Shown one piece after another: positions 41,005 through 55,332 of a stretch of 64,000 bases of DNA. The translations under genes were made by a program, and so were the position numbers. This DNA is from Mansonella perstans (taxonomy: Eukaryota > Nematoda > Chromadorea > Rhabditida > Onchocercidae): positions 1-64,000 of the forward strand of contig JBAMDO010000212.1 in NCBI GenBank assembly GCA_037074765.1. Reading direction: 5' to 3'. Below the pieces are notes generated by a model that saw only the letters and a program-made list of their open reading frames with translations, was not told the origin of the DNA and did not search any database. Position 1 is the first letter of the stretch. Every line of letters starts with the position of its first letter.

Positions 41005-41077
41005 TATTAGAATGATCAGCATGTACTTTGTAATTGTAAAGGAAATTTTTGAAATCTTGAGGAATTTGAAACATTGA

Positions 41078-41083
41078 AATAAA
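41078..41083 (+). promoter_or_regulatory. Candidate polyadenylation signal of the convertase gene
   Basis: AATAAA lies 74 bp after the convertase stop codon, a typical nematode 3' UTR distance. Confidence 0.55.
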
Positions 41084-44000
41084 AACATTGAAACAGAACA
41101 GTTGTAAAAAGGAAAAAAAAATGGTCAGAAATTTCCAAAGAGTACATAATAATCAATCGATTCAATGATGGGCAAAGGATAAAGGTAGAGAATTGAGATT
41201 TTGCAGCAATAAATACAATCTTCAGTTGATTAATGAGTTAAATTATCATATCCGGTGATGAATTTTTCTGACTTTTACCATTACTTCCTAAATTTGTTTA
41301 AAATAAATCAGTTTTGAAATAAACGAATAGCATTTTTAAGCAATTAAAATTTTCACTTCCTATCCTACTCGCAATAAAAAATTTTTTGTGTCAATTTTCA
41401 AACAAATTTCGTTATTTATTGTGAAAGTTCCGTATTATTTCCACTCAGGAACGTTTTACACAATATACATTTAAACATGAGATTAGAGATATTTAACCAC
41501 CATCAAAAGCAAATAAATTTTAGTGGAGCAAACTTTTCAAGTTTTATAAATCAAAAATAAAAAACTTCCAATCTTTCATTTTACTATTTCTCCCTGCTTT
41601 CCTTCTCTCACTTTCTCTCTTTGTTATAATATGGCAAAAAAGCAGTTTCAAATTACGATAAGCCAGTTAAAATAAATTAAATTTTGTAAATTAATGAAAA
41701 CAAAATTGAATATCAACTTTTTCATGCGAAATTCCTTACAAGCTTCACAGCTAAAACGTAAATTGAAATTAGTATTTGTGGTAATATTTCCGACAGATAT
41801 GTTTAATTATAATAATAAATAAATGAACTTTCTGTAAAAAAAATGAATGATGTTCTTCTTTCAAACAACAAAGGACAAGAAGATGTAACAATTTGAATAT
41901 GGTTTGCATCCGATGAAATTATTTATTGGGAAGATCATGCACATAACTGACCAATCAGCTGATTTGGATTTCATTAAAATCTTATCACTCAATGTTGATA
42001 TCATTATTATGATTACTTACTATCAGTTGTTACTTGTTTATAATAAATCTATCAAATTTATGAAAATCGTCGGCTTGTTATTGCTAAATTTTGTGATAAA
42101 TTATAGTCATTTAATAATTTTACTTGGTATTTTCTAATAATTACATGGATTATTTAATATCCACTTAACATGTTGCAAATCTAATTGTACCAATTCTGAT
42201 CATAGCTGATTTATTTGAATATTTTAATAAAGCAGCAAATATTTCAGATATTTACGTTGAAGCTTAGGTTACAATTAAGATTTCATAAATTAATTCAACA
42301 GATAATCATTGAGCTTTTTTATTTTATATTTTAATGTAAGTTTCTTAAACTGAATGGAAAAAAAAAGACGAATGAAACAAATAGTGCAATAGTTTTGTTT
42401 AATTTCAATTAAATAAATTATAATGCAATGGATTTTGTTTATTTTCAATTGAATAAATTCAAAATAAAAACCTATTCGGTTAGCTGTCAATTTGTAGTGA
42501 TTTTCTTGACTACTGTATTGCCAAAGTTTTATGCTAAATGTTATAAACTTAGACTAAACAATCAGATAAAAAATTCCAAAATATTTTTATTTCTTCAATT
42601 TCATAAAATATTTTACACCTTGCTTCAGTTTATAAAAATTATTAAGCTAAAAAAAATAACTAATTTATTGTTGGTTATTTGTGAAGAATTGTGAAAGCAT
42701 GTGGATCTGTAAGATGATTTCATTTTACAATTCGTAATAATTTTATCAAAAAAAAAAAAAAAAAAAACGAAAATGTCCTTTATGAGAATTTCTGAATGTG
42801 CGACATAAATAATCCACTACATGACAAACTTTTTTTTTTTTTTCTCTATCCGGAACAAATTAATCATATGGATGATTTTACGATTTAATGATTCTGCTGA
42901 TAATTTTCTTTGATGAAAAATGGAAGCAAAAAATTATTCGCAGAAATTAATAAGTGTAATGTTGTTGCTTGTAAGCCGGTTCATTCAAGGCTTATCTAAG
43001 CTAATTTTTTTCAAATTTAATGATATTATTCTACAAGAAGGAGAAAGATGTGGAAGGACAAAAAAAAAAAAAAACAAAAAAAAAGAAGCAAATTATCATT
43101 TTGCTATTGCTCAAATTCGATCCATTCAGATTTATCATTGAGAACCAGTTTCTTCTGAGTAGTACAAATCTTTTGATGTTATCTTACGATCTTTTTCTCT
43201 TTCCAATCCATTTGCAGCCAAATGATTTATTATCTCGTCCATCATAAAACCCAATTATCATCTTTGCAAAACTTTTCTATTTGATTTTGTTCGAAAAATT
43301 TTTTCAATGTCATTAATTTGATGATTGGTGTGATATTCAATTGATGTGATATTATTACAATAATTTTCGAGAAGAAAGAAAGAATTTCATTGAAATTGTA
43401 AAATTTATAGCCTAAATTTGACATTTTAATCAATTCTGAAAATATTATATAATTTTAAATTGATGTAAAAATTAAAGAAATGAAAGGAATTAATCTTTCG
43501 TTTCACACATCATTTTTTTTTTTTTTTTATAAACATCTTTTAAACTATCCGATCTATTAAGAGTCTCATTCTCCCTTACATTATCTCATCCCATCACATC
43601 TGCTCATTTTCACCATATTCTAGCCCAAGCAGTTGCATTTGTAGCCAACGACTAAATATTTACTCTTTGGCCACAATTTTATCCGATCATTGATCGCTGT
43701 TTTGATTAATCTTTCCATTATATGCGTATCACTATAGTTCATTTATTGACGTTATATAGATCATGTGATTATTGTTGACATTTTTACATATCACATATTA
43801 CTATTAGCGTATTTTGAGTAGTAAAACTGTTACATTTAAACTTTTAAGATATTTCATTTATTTTGATATAAATATCTTTTTTTTTTTTTTTCACTTATTG
43901 AAACTTTTATTAAATGAAGCACAAATTTTATCTGAAATGACTTACTATTTATATGATTGACATTATGAAGTAATGTAATTTTAGGAATATTATAATGATT

Positions 44001-44244
44001 TTTTTTTTTCAAATTTTCAACTAAAAGATTTACATCATTTTGATTCAAGTTTCAAGTTTGTTTTAATTTAAATGATAATGAATATTTGCATATATTGCAA
44101 ACAGTACAATAACTGATAACAAAACTTCTAAATAATTGTACGAAGAAATGTTTCATTTTTTCCAATTCACTAAACATTCATTAAAGAAACCAATAGTCCA
44201 TTTATCTCTACGTTAAATTTTCTGCCATTTTAGTAAATTGAAAA

Positions 44245-44330
44245 TTTTTTGACCTTTCAACTACAATTAATTTTTTGACCTTTCAACTACAGTTAATTTT
44301 TTGACCTTTCAACTACAATTGATTTTCTTA
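44245..44330. repeat. Three-copy 26-bp tandem repeat
   Basis: GACCTTTCAACTACAATTAA recurs at 44251, 44277 and 44303 with one or two changes, joined by T runs. Confidence 0.9.
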
Positions 44331-45394
44331 TTGATCATTGCGCACATCTTTATTCTTAAAATTCTTTCAGGTCAAGAAAGAAAATAATTTTGCGAATTTA
44401 ATAAAAAATTAATAGTGCTAAAGGATGTGAAAGATATTGATTTGTTTTTTTATTGCTTCCATAATTATGTTTTTAGAGATAACTCTTTCAGACAGATTAG
44501 ATGCGTATTGCTGTGCTATTTTAGCTAAAATCAATAAAACTAAACTACTGCATTTTGTTGAAATCAATTGAAAAAAAAAAAAAGAAAATTGTTAATAATT
44601 GTTTTATTTGTTATTATTGAGGACCATCGCCACAATAGATTCTAATAAAAAATAGCCTAGGCCAATAATATTAAAATTTAGAGTGATGGATGTTTGTGCA
44701 AATAACGTGACGTAGGAATATTTCATTTTTGCTTTTTTTTTTTTTTCTCATTGAAATCGATTTTAGTTATTCTTTGGAAGAATTGTTGGCATAAATGTTG
44801 TATTGTTCCAAGTCTTAATGTTGAGTTGAGTGAATATATCAATGATGAAGACGTTAGTGTTGAGGAACATTGCTTTGCTAGTGTTGCACGACATGTTGAA
44901 GAGTGATTAATGTTGAAAATTAATAAAATAATAGTTGTTAATGACAAAATTCCTTAAGCAGTATTTATCTCTCTTTGATCTGCAAATCTGTTCTTAAGTA
45001 AAATGTTTTTAAAAAATGATAGAACTAAAATAATAGATCCTCGTTCCGTTAAATGATGAAAGTTAACTTTACTTTTTGCTACTTGTCAAGCATTTCTCGC
45101 ACTACAATAAAAAAAAAAAAAAAATGAAAAAAAAAAACGAAAAAACTCGTTCCTTGTAATAGATCATGCAAAAATGTTTGCTGGTAAGCATTTTTACAGC
45201 ACAAATTTTTCATATTTTCTTTGATCTGACTGACAAGCACTGTTTGGAGAGTTGTGTTCCGTTTGAAAACACTGATTTTTCTTTTTTTTTTTTTTTTTTT
45301 TTTTTACAATAACAGTAAACGAGCTTTTCCATTCTATTGGTTTCATTGTAAAATATTGACTGCATTGAATAAGATAAGATAAATTATTACGGTT

Positions 45395-45426
<32 letters not shown>

Positions 45427-47021
45427 CTTCCAACTCTATCACAATATAATAATAATATTTTTTGCTCCATAATAATATTTTTCAGCGAAATCAATTGAAA
45501 ATGGTAGATAGAAGAAATTTCTTCAGTAATTTAAATTTAATGGTTACAATATGGACAGTGACAGCTGCGGGAATTTTTCCTAGAAAGAGAATTTATTTGT
45601 TCAATTGATTTCACTGAAATGTAACGTTAGTTAAAATTTGCCGCAATAATTGTAATTGTAATTCATTTATTCCTGTCATTCATTAGTGCGATTCATTGTA
45701 ATTTGATAAAACGTAATTCATTTATTCATTTTACTTTAATCTTTCTGTTATTCTTTCATATTTGATTAAAAAAGAAAAAAACCTCCTAAAACTTTTTTTT
45801 TTTTTTACTCTTCAAAAACCAAAACCAACATCAAGAATTTTCCATTCTTCCAATCAAATTATCGATTTACATTTTTACAAAATGATACAATTCTCATTTG
45901 TCTTAATGATATTGACAAATTTTCAGTCCATTGTCAAAAGGAATAAATATACTTGAAACCATTCATATCAGACTGATATATTTTGCAAATACGATTATAA
46001 TTAAAATCATTTCATAATAGTTAAATTGATATCAGTTAGTAAATATCATACGATTATGATGATATAATTGTCAGGAAGGAAAAACTCATTGTATAATTAT
46101 TTGTTTACTTTGGTTTATTTGGTTATACTTTAAAGATTTTTATTTTAAATAAATTGAAAAATATTTGAACTTTATTGACAAAAATTAGACTATCTTTCCT
46201 TTTTTCTTTTTTTCCTTTACGACTACTATCATGCTTACTTAATCTTTCACTATTCATGTTTGTTCATTTCCAACTAAAACTGTGAGATGTATTAAGCATG
46301 GATTTATTAATGGATAAGTTTTCCTGTGGAAAATATTTTCTCTATGATATTTGCTTTTTAAAATGTTACAGAACTTTCCAAATAAATCTCCCGCATATGT
46401 AATAAAGCAAAATATTGAATTTCTATAAAAAAAAAATTGCTTTATATTCGTTTCAATTAAACAATTTTCCTTCAGTACTTTTTTTCTGGTTTTTAGTGGA
46501 AAATATCATTAGATTTTCATTGTCATCATTATTTCATTAGTATCGATCACAATTTTTTCTTTTTCTATTACTATGAATTGCAAACGATGACGAAATAAAT
46601 CTTTGAGAGAAGAAAGTTTTATTTCATTGACGGATACGAATGATTATAATGAGATGGTTGAGATTAAGAATGAGGTCAAGAGTGTAAAGTTAAGGTTAGA
46701 GCATGTCAGAAGAACATCAACTGTAATAATTTGATGAGCATTTGCTTGGAATTTTGATGACTACCTCCTTTCTGGATTCTAGCTTTCACAGAGATTAGAG
46801 TGGTAATCCATTACATCGCCATAGTTATCGTTTATAATACTAGGCGTTTTTTTTTTTTTTCTTTTTTAAGAGCCCTATTTTATAATTATTTATTGGGCTG
46901 CCATATTAACGATAAGTCGCATTTTGATTCTTATTCATTTCATTTGTATCCATTCCTAAAGGAACTAATTTCATTCAACCATTATCTTTAGATATAAGAT
47001 ATAGGCTTTTTGTTAGCTTAT

Positions 47022-47195
47022 CGCAAAATATTTGTAGTGCTTTTACAACCTTCCATTCTTTCTCTCCCGCATCACAGAGGTTTTATTGTCACTGCTAAGT
47101 CCAGCGAGGTTGTCGACCACACCAAATTTTATCTCTCCTTTCTCCATCAAACTATCAGCTTGAAAAGGCTGTAAAAGCAATACAAATATTTTCGC
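47022..47195. repeat. Imperfect inverted repeat, 29-nt arms, about 116-nt spacer
   Basis: The left arm 47022-47050 (CGCAAAATATTTGTAGTGCT onward) is complementary to the right arm 47167-47195 (GGCTGTAAAAGCAATACAAA onward) with about three or four mismatches near the ends and centre. The spacer is less AT-rich than its surroundings and has a short open frame. It may be a small MITE-like element or a structured transcript. Confidence 0.6.
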
Positions 47196-49587
47196 ATCCT
47201 CAATTTTATTCCAGTATTTTGAATTATTTACACTATTCGTTCAGTGACCACACTTCCTTACTTCAAAGAATTTCAGGGTTGATATGCATCTCATTCATTT
47301 TCAATTATTTTTGAGCTTGTTTCTAAAAAATATTCTATTAATATCCAAGTTTTAATTAAGATTCTTATTTGATTTAAGCTCGAATTTAATGCAGAATCTT
47401 ATCCCTCAATTTTGCTTTAGTACTTTAAATTATTGCGCTATTCGATTAGATATGCCATTAGTTCATTCATTTTTAATTATTTTTGGGCATTCTTCCATTA
47501 ATGTCTAAGTTTGAATTAAGATTATTTGATGTTATTTGACTTAAGCCTGAATTTAATGCAGAATTGTTAATGAGAAGCATTGTGAAGAAAGGTCTTCAAT
47601 TTTTTCTTTTAGTACCGGATCGATTATTGATTTGCATCATTGTCAGCTGATGTCAAAGCAGAAATGAAAGGTTATGCTTAATTGAATTGGAAAAAGTTAA
47701 AATATTATTTAGTTTAGTTACATAAGCAAAGAAGTTCAAGTAAATTAAAGTATCAGTTGAGATAAATTAAAATATCAATTGGAATATTACGTTCAAATTT
47801 TCCACGTTTTATTTACTTTTACTAATGTTAAACTTAAAAAATAACAGACTTTATTTTATTTCCAATTGATCAGATAGTCCTACCATTCGAAAGTGCAAAA
47901 TTATATCTTGCAAATCCAGTAAGAATTATGGAATTATGGATTCTAACAATGCAAAAATGATTATTCTTTGATGGAATTAAACTTTAATTTTTTAAGTAAT
48001 TCGAAAACTCACTTGGTAAACTTCTTCCATCAATTTTTAAATCTAATCCATTCATTTCATTTCGAATGATTTTGAGATAAAACAAGCATTCTTCCATGAA
48101 TGATCAAAAGTTTGATCATAAATTATTTTTCTTTTTTAATCGATCTTATGTTTACACAATATAAATTGTAAGGAAAAACAAGCGCTTTTTTTCAATTTCA
48201 ATCACAATGGAATGATTCTACTTACAAAAAAAAAGAACCATTAATCTCAATTCAACATTTCCCTATAAAGAAATATAATGTGATCATAGCAGATTTATAT
48301 ATTCACTGATTCATCCATCTTTAATTAAAGTTTCAATCATTAATAGATTTGCTGTTTGTAATTCGAATTATTTTGTCCAGAATTCTACTTCAGCACTTGA
48401 GAATATTTTTTAGGAATCTCTTAATACATTTGCAGTGAAATGAAATATTCTTCTATAAAGCATGATTCATGTAAAAATGTGTATTTCTGATATAATTCGA
48501 AATTTTGAGTAATTATTGCTTAATATTAAGTAATTGATTAAAAGTGTAAAAAAAATTTACTCACTTTTACTTTTCTTTTAAAATTTGCTTTTAAAATTCG
48601 AGCAGTGACAATTTCATATTAGACTCGATTAATTCAATTTTGATTCAAATTTGCATGATTGAACATGCTGAACTTTTCAAAGATTAATACTTAGAAAACG
48701 GCAAAGTATTGCACAATTTCAAAAAAAAAAAAAAGAAAATTCATGAGATTTAGAACTCTAAATTTTAGCCTAGGCCTAAAGGATGTTTTGAGAGTACTCT
48801 TTCTTTCTAATATTGAACAACAAAAAACTGCTTTTCATTCATGATGTAAATATTGGTTAAAAATAACGGATCGTAAATCGGAATCAATTTATTTTGCATT
48901 TTTCCAAAGTAAACAGCTTATTACTATAATACTGGAGCAGATGGGGTTATTTATTTGTTCGACGAAGATGGCTTTAGATGGTTCATCGAGGTTTGATCAG
49001 TAATTTTTTTTTTTTTTTTTGGGTAAACATTTGTTATTTTTGATTTTGCTCAGCAATCAATTAACATTTTCATGAAATTTTCACCGTGCACAGTAAAATT
49101 TACTGAGGGCTCTTTTATGATTACCGCAGGTCTTAGTCATTGGGTCTTAGTCATTAAAATATAATAATTCCTTTTCACCGTGGGTCTTAGTCATTTTTTT
49201 TTTTTTATTTTTAAATAATTATATATTTGTGCTGTTTCCACAGATTTATCCATGACCATTTTTCATAGTAATGCATTTATCGATGGCAATAATTTGAGCC
49301 ATAAATGCAGTGTCTTGCGATTAAACATGAAAAATTTAAGTAGATGTTTAGTATTAGTTTTATCAGTAAGTTTTTGGACATTTTGGTTCATAATATAAAA
49401 AAAAGTGAAACTTTTGTATGCTAGGAATTCCATCAAATTATTTGAAATTTTAGCAAACAAGAAAAGAAAGTTTGTGAAAGTTCTCTCGGGAAATTTAGAC
49501 TTCCTAAGGGGGTGAAAAATTTTTATTTAATCGTATCAAAGGATTAAATCTTAGCATCTTATTTTGTTTACATTCAGTAAAGTGTGC

Positions 49588-49625
49588 TATGTGTATGTAT
49601 GTGTGTATATGTGTGTGTGTATGTG
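49588..49625. repeat. TG-rich microsatellite
   Basis: Alternating GTGTATGTATGTGTGTATAT-type sequence continues into a short (GT)n run. It is likely to be length-variable. Confidence 0.8.
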
Positions 49626-50711
49626 CGGCGTTAAACTTCGCATGAAAATCTGAAGAATTTTGGTCCCAGTCGAAACCCTGTAAACTTGCTGTAAAAATGA
49701 ATTTAATCATTTTGATAAAGAAAACGATGAAAAACACGTTTTCCAAAGAATTTTAAAGAGCTTCAAAGACTGGACGATGATATATTTCAGAAAGCGATTT
49801 TTGCACTATAAGTAACATTTCTTGATAAATAAATTAGTAAACTATCTTTTTGACTAATTTTTATATCACAAACTTGGCTATTATTTCAAATTTTGAAAAT
49901 CTTTTTCTTAAACATAGAAATAGATTTTGCAAAAAAAAATTATACGTCAGTAGGTTAATAAATACTGAGCTACAGATGATGTGACCCCTTCAAATATTTG
50001 ACCTTTCAATGGCTTTTCATGTCTTTTTTTATCAATTCAGTATTTTCATTGATTTCATGAACTTTACTTCATTTGCGCGTACATACATTTTGAAATTTTT
50101 TTTTCATATTGCATTAGTAGTTGTTAATTTTATTGCTGAAATTTGTTATTACTTATCCTGAAGCTTGTTTTTTATAATCCGGTCCTCGACAAATGACTTA
50201 ATGCATAATTTATGTAACAGTTGTTCTTTCTCCCTTAATGATAACAATAGTCATTGTAATTTGAATAACTGTAGGAGAAAGATATCAATAAAGTTAGTGA
50301 AAAAAGAAAAAATTTAATAAGAAATGATTAAAATTTGTAAATTTTTTGCCTATTCGGTTCATCTCATTATTGATCGTCTTATCAGTCTGATTATCACTAA
50401 CATCTAGCAGTCATCTAGCATCTGCATTATAATTAAGAATCCAATAGAAGCATGATCATTTATGTTTATTATTTCTAGAAATTGATTTTAAAATAAAAAA
50501 TGCGGATAAATCACTGATCTTATTTATTGTTTTGGGTGTTACTTTACCATCTTTTATTTTGAGAGTTACTCTTTTTGGTAAAGAGTTACTTTACCAGAGT
50601 TACCTTACTTATTTGCATTTGATTAGTAGCAGCAATATATATTCCTTTCACGTTGCGTGTTAAAATTTAAATTTCAAAAAAAAAAAAGAAATGATTTAAA
50701 AGAGTAAAGAA

Positions 50712-53700
50712 ATGAACGGAATGGATGATGAATGTAATGAGAAGGATGTGAAGGAAATACCGGTGAAAGTGATTGACGTGACACGTAAAAGACGTTTTTA
50801 CAAAGCAAATGAAAATCCTCCAGTTTCACTTGCGCTACTTTTCGCTCTACAAGTAAGTGCAATTTTTTTTAATATAAAATTGTGCAAAATATATTGCAGT
50901 GTTTCTTTTTTTTTTTTGTTACACTTTGTATTTCGTAGAATATACTTTAGTCTACTTGATTTGCACTTCTATACAAAATTGTTGACAATATGAGAATAGG
51001 AAAACTGCTGGGACATTAATTGTTTTGAATTATTCCTGATTTACTTTGTAGAATGCGAAATTAGTTTTTCAAAAACAAAATTTCGGAGATGAAACTGCAA
51101 TAAAATTGTTTAGGTGTAAGTGGCTTACAACTTAGATTATATTTTCATCAAATATTTCTTGAGATTTGAAATTCATTTGAAATTTTAAGATTTCATCAAT
51201 TAACACAATGTGTTCAAAAATTTCGATGTTTGAGAGATATGCCTTGTTATTAAAAATTATTTAATTAGAAGTGAAATGATCCGGCATAGATCTGTGATTT
51301 AAAAGAAAGGACCAATATCTTGATATCATCTCATCCTTTTAAACTTTGTAACCTTCATAACTATTTGAGTTAGTTATAGATAAAAAGTTTAAGGAATATC
51401 ATTACTATCGCATGATCGAATGTCAATTAATAAGATTATAAAATTATAATATATAACAAACTTATGATAACTGTTTCAGCAAGTAATGGTATGTGTAAGC
51501 GCTCTTTTGACAATTCCATTTATTCTGTCAAATGAGCTTTGTGCTGGTCGCGACGTGTACACGTTACGTGTACTGCTTATTTCGTCAACATTCGTTGTTA
51601 GTGGCATATCAACAATCATTCAGACAGTATTTGGGACAAGGTTCTTTTTCTTTAAATTGAGAGTAGCACAACATGGACGTTTCACTGCACTGCAATACAG
51701 CTCAACTTTAAAAGTAGGTAATTAATTGGCATTTGATAATTGCTTATATTCTTCTATAGAGTTGCAAGGATTGTCAGAAAATCTCTGAAATTTCATCGCT
51801 TAAATATAATAAGCAAGTAATTTAGATGATTGTGCAATTCATGCAATATGCAATAGCTTAGAAATATTAAAAAAATATTTTAGGTTAGCACTTTTACAAG
51901 GTACAGCATTTGCATATATTCCATCGATACAAGTATTCATGCAATTACCGGAATATAAATGTGTTTTTACGGAGAATGATATTGTACCTGCATCCGATTA
52001 TCACAATAAACTTGCTATTGTGAGCATTTTAATTTAAATCTGTAATTTAATCTCTTGAAGTAGTTTTAAATTATATTTTCTTACTTTCAATGTATGTATA
52101 TTTTTGGCAATATAAATGTTTTTACGACTGGCCATATTCTTTCTTCGTGTACTATCTTTTTCGGTTTATTTTTCGCAGTAAATTTCATGAGATTAAACTT
52201 ATAAGGCTCGCGAATAATTAACCATTAATGAGCAAAAAATAAGTAGCACCATTTATTAAATGATGATGAATTTAGATAAGTAAGTGTTTAGCAAATTCAA
52301 AAGGTTTTAAAAGACGTATCAAGTGATCTAGTAGAGTAATGTGAGAAGAAGGAATTCTTGAACATGAATACAAATATAAATGAATGTATAGATTCAAGGA
52401 TGTCTAATGGCATCATCCCTAGTACCAATGATAATTGGTATGACGGGTATTGTTGGCATATTGACGAAATTTATTGGACCAATTACGGTATCACCACTTA
52501 TGTTACTTCTCGTACTCAGTGCAGTTGATTTATGCGTTGAACGGATTTCGAAACACTGGGTTGCAGTAATGTAAGTTTTTTTTAAAAATTTTGAAAAGCA
52601 TGAATTTTCCTTTTAAAATTTCGCCTTTCAGGAATAAAAAATAGAAAGCAGAAGTGGTTGATTAATTGTTATTTAAAAATAAGTGATTATGAATAACAAC
52701 TAATTTAGCAGAAATGAAGAGTCATAACTATTTTAACTTTAAATCAAATTCAAAATGTAAATTTTGACTTGAGAAGGCTTAAATAACTAATTTGGCGGAA
52801 TTGAAAATTCTTAATGTAGGCACTTTAACTATAAATCAAATTTAAAATCTAAATTTTGAATTTAAGAAGGTTTAGATAACTAATTTAGTAGAAGTGGATT
52901 TAGCAGAAGCAGAAGTTTTAGCAGAAGAATTTAATGTAGCTACTTTATTTACATACCGAATTCAAAACTTAAATTTAGACAAGCAGCTGCTTTGTTTGCC
53001 ACAATTTTATATCTGGCAGATTGGAAAGTGCCTACACTTAGCTATAAAAATAATCGTTTCGCCATCGTTCGGACCAATATTTTCGGCCAATATCCGGTAA
53101 ATTTTGAGAATTATTAAACTTTGGCAAAAATTTAATATTATAGTGATTATCTGAGTGTTATTCACTGCTATTTATTGATGATTATATATGCTTTGTTGAA
53201 TTTAGGATTGAATATGATAAATTTGTATCTGATGAAATAATATTTCAGTATTTGATCGCTATATTAACTTCCTGGGGCTTTTGCTTATTTCTTACGTTAA
53301 CGAATTTAACGGCACCCAGTAGTGCTGCTCGATTAGATAAAAACGAAACAATTGCCGTAATCAAGCATGCCAAATGGTTGCGATTTCCACGCCCTGGTTA
53401 GATTTGAATTGTGAAATAGCTTATTTTACTTCAATGTGCTGTTCTAGAATCATTTTCAATTTCTGGAAGATAAATAATTCGAAAAATGATTTTTAAATTT
53501 TTCATCATTGAATTATTTACCTTTATTCCAATTAGGTGTTCCACAATTTCATACTGGACTTTTTTGCGCATTCGTTATTTCGGCACTAACATCGGTCTTC
53601 GAATCGGTTGGTGACTATCATGCAGCTGCGCGAGTATCCGAAGAACGTTCACCACCTTCACATGCAATCAATCGCGGTATTCTGGCTGAAGGTAATATCA

Positions 53701-55332
53701 AATTATATCAATTTCTTAGTAATTTGTCAAAATTTTTAAATAATCTTGCTACATATTTATTACGCTTTACTAGTCATAGAAGAATTCAGGTTGTGGTTCC
53801 TTGCTGGCTGGATTACTTGGTCCGGGCGTTGGTATGACAACACACACGGAAAATATTGGTGTCATTGGTGTCACACGAGTACGTAAATCCTCCTGAATTT
53901 GTAGCAGACAACATTTATATGGCTTTTTGAATTCCATCATCTTTAAAATTTTTTTTCATCCCGCCAGACTTGAAGATGTGTGGTACCTGTTTATTTTTCC
54001 TTGCTTCATAGATTATTATTTTGATATATCTACATTTGAAATGAAATCAACTGGTACCATTAGCAGATAATCATTTGATTTATTTTTTGCATATTTATTA
54101 ACACTATTATCTCTCAAACTCATTAGTCTTACTTTAATGATATCAGGTAGCAAGTCGGTTTACAATGGTGTTAGCTGGAGTGATACTTATCCTGTTGGGC
54201 ATTTTTACAAAAATCGGTGCATTGTTGTCAACGATCCCAGATCCGTTGGTTGGTGGTATTTTAGCTAGCAGTATGGCAATGGTTGGTGGTGTAGCAATAG
54301 CCAATATCCAGCAGGTATAGTTCTTTTTCAATCTTCACTTATTTAATAGGGTTTTCATTGGTTCATTATGTTCATTAAGTGGTGAGATCAGATTTCAAGT
54401 CCAGTTAGACTTGAAGTTAATATCATTGTACCAATTCAGGAAGCATTACATTAGCTTCGCATTTTATATTAAATGCTCAGAAATATGTTCTTAGAAATTA
54501 TTCCGCTTTCTAAATTATTTTAGGTCGATTTGAAATGTACACGGAACGTAGCAGTACTAGGATTCTCGATAATGGTTGGAATGATTGTCCCACGCTATTT
54601 TCAAGAGAACCCTATCAGTACAGGTTTCTCTTCCTTTCATTTGTTCCAAGAGATTCTTTAATTAATGGATTGTATTATTTTTCTCGTATGTGTTCAGGAG
54701 TCGCTGTAATCGATCAAATCCTCACAGTTCTTCTTACATTACCAATGTTCGTTGGCGCATCTGTTGCATGCATTCTTGATAATACTGTCTCAGGTAATTT
54801 CAAATTACTTAACGATAGCAGTGGTATATCTAAGCAAAACCTTATGAAAAATTCAATAAAATTCCATACAATGATTTCTTGCTTATTAAGAAACAACGCG
54901 CAGTTCGTATTACATTAGTCAAACAAATAGCGCCTATCCGTAATGCCGAATTTATCCGATTATTTAATAAATGAATTTTCATTGATACGCAGATTACACT
55001 AAAGCATAACTGTTCATACGAGTTTGCTGAGGACGAATGTTGATAGCAATCATTTAATCACTTTTATTTTTTTTTTAAAAACTCTTGGAATATATTATTA
55101 CTGCGATGTGGAATCATTAACTAAGTAATTGATTCCTTCAGGTGCTACTCGTGAGCAACGTGGTTTACGTTCGCGTGGTTTAGCATATGAGTTGGGTGAG
55201 AATGGTTACGATGTGTATTCATTCCCAGTTTGTTTGATGAAATTGATCGAGAAGGCTTCTTTTTTAAAAGTGTTACCATTCATACCGAAGGAAAAGAAAA
55301 TTACCAATCGTGTAAATGGTTCATTATCATGA
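50712..55332 (+). CDS. SLC23-type nucleobase/ascorbate transporter
   Basis: Twelve exons, all in phase: 50712-50852, 51480-51640, 51884-52019, 52392-52570, 52979-53096, 53249-53396, 53536-53691, 53790-53878, 54147-54314, 54524-54623, 54698-54793 and 55142-55332; 560 residues, a usual length for the family. It is a polytopic membrane protein beginning NPPVSLALLFALQQVMV. The family signature is intact: FESVGDY (316-322) and TTHTENIGVIGVTR (363-376), which fits the E-N-x-G-x4-T-R motif. SLC23A1/A2 import ascorbate with sodium and SLC23A4 imports nucleobases; the THTENIG form favours the ascorbate-like branch, but substrate cannot be settled by eye. Both termini are hydrophilic and probably cytosolic. 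A possible AATAAA is at 55645-55650. The start is the first ATG of a frame flanked upstream by an A-rich stretch. Confidence 0.92.

Larger units (their letters stand above)
41090..50700. other. Long gene-free AT-rich interval
   Basis: About 9.6 kb with no supported exon on either strand. Open frames here are low-complexity, rich in Lys, Asn, Phe and Ile, and lack neighbouring splice-compatible frames. It holds many A or T runs, often 15 bases or more (for example 45282-45305, 45401-45426), a TG/TATG microsatellite near 49588-49625, short tandem repeats and an inverted repeat. It could carry regulatory elements or unrecognised ncRNA, but I see no tRNA or rRNA. Confidence 0.55.

Noticed and set aside
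41904..43247. Several 60-90 codon frames in the gene-free interval
   Set aside because: AT-driven Lys/Phe/Ile-rich sequence with no motifs, no splice partners and no homology that I recognise.
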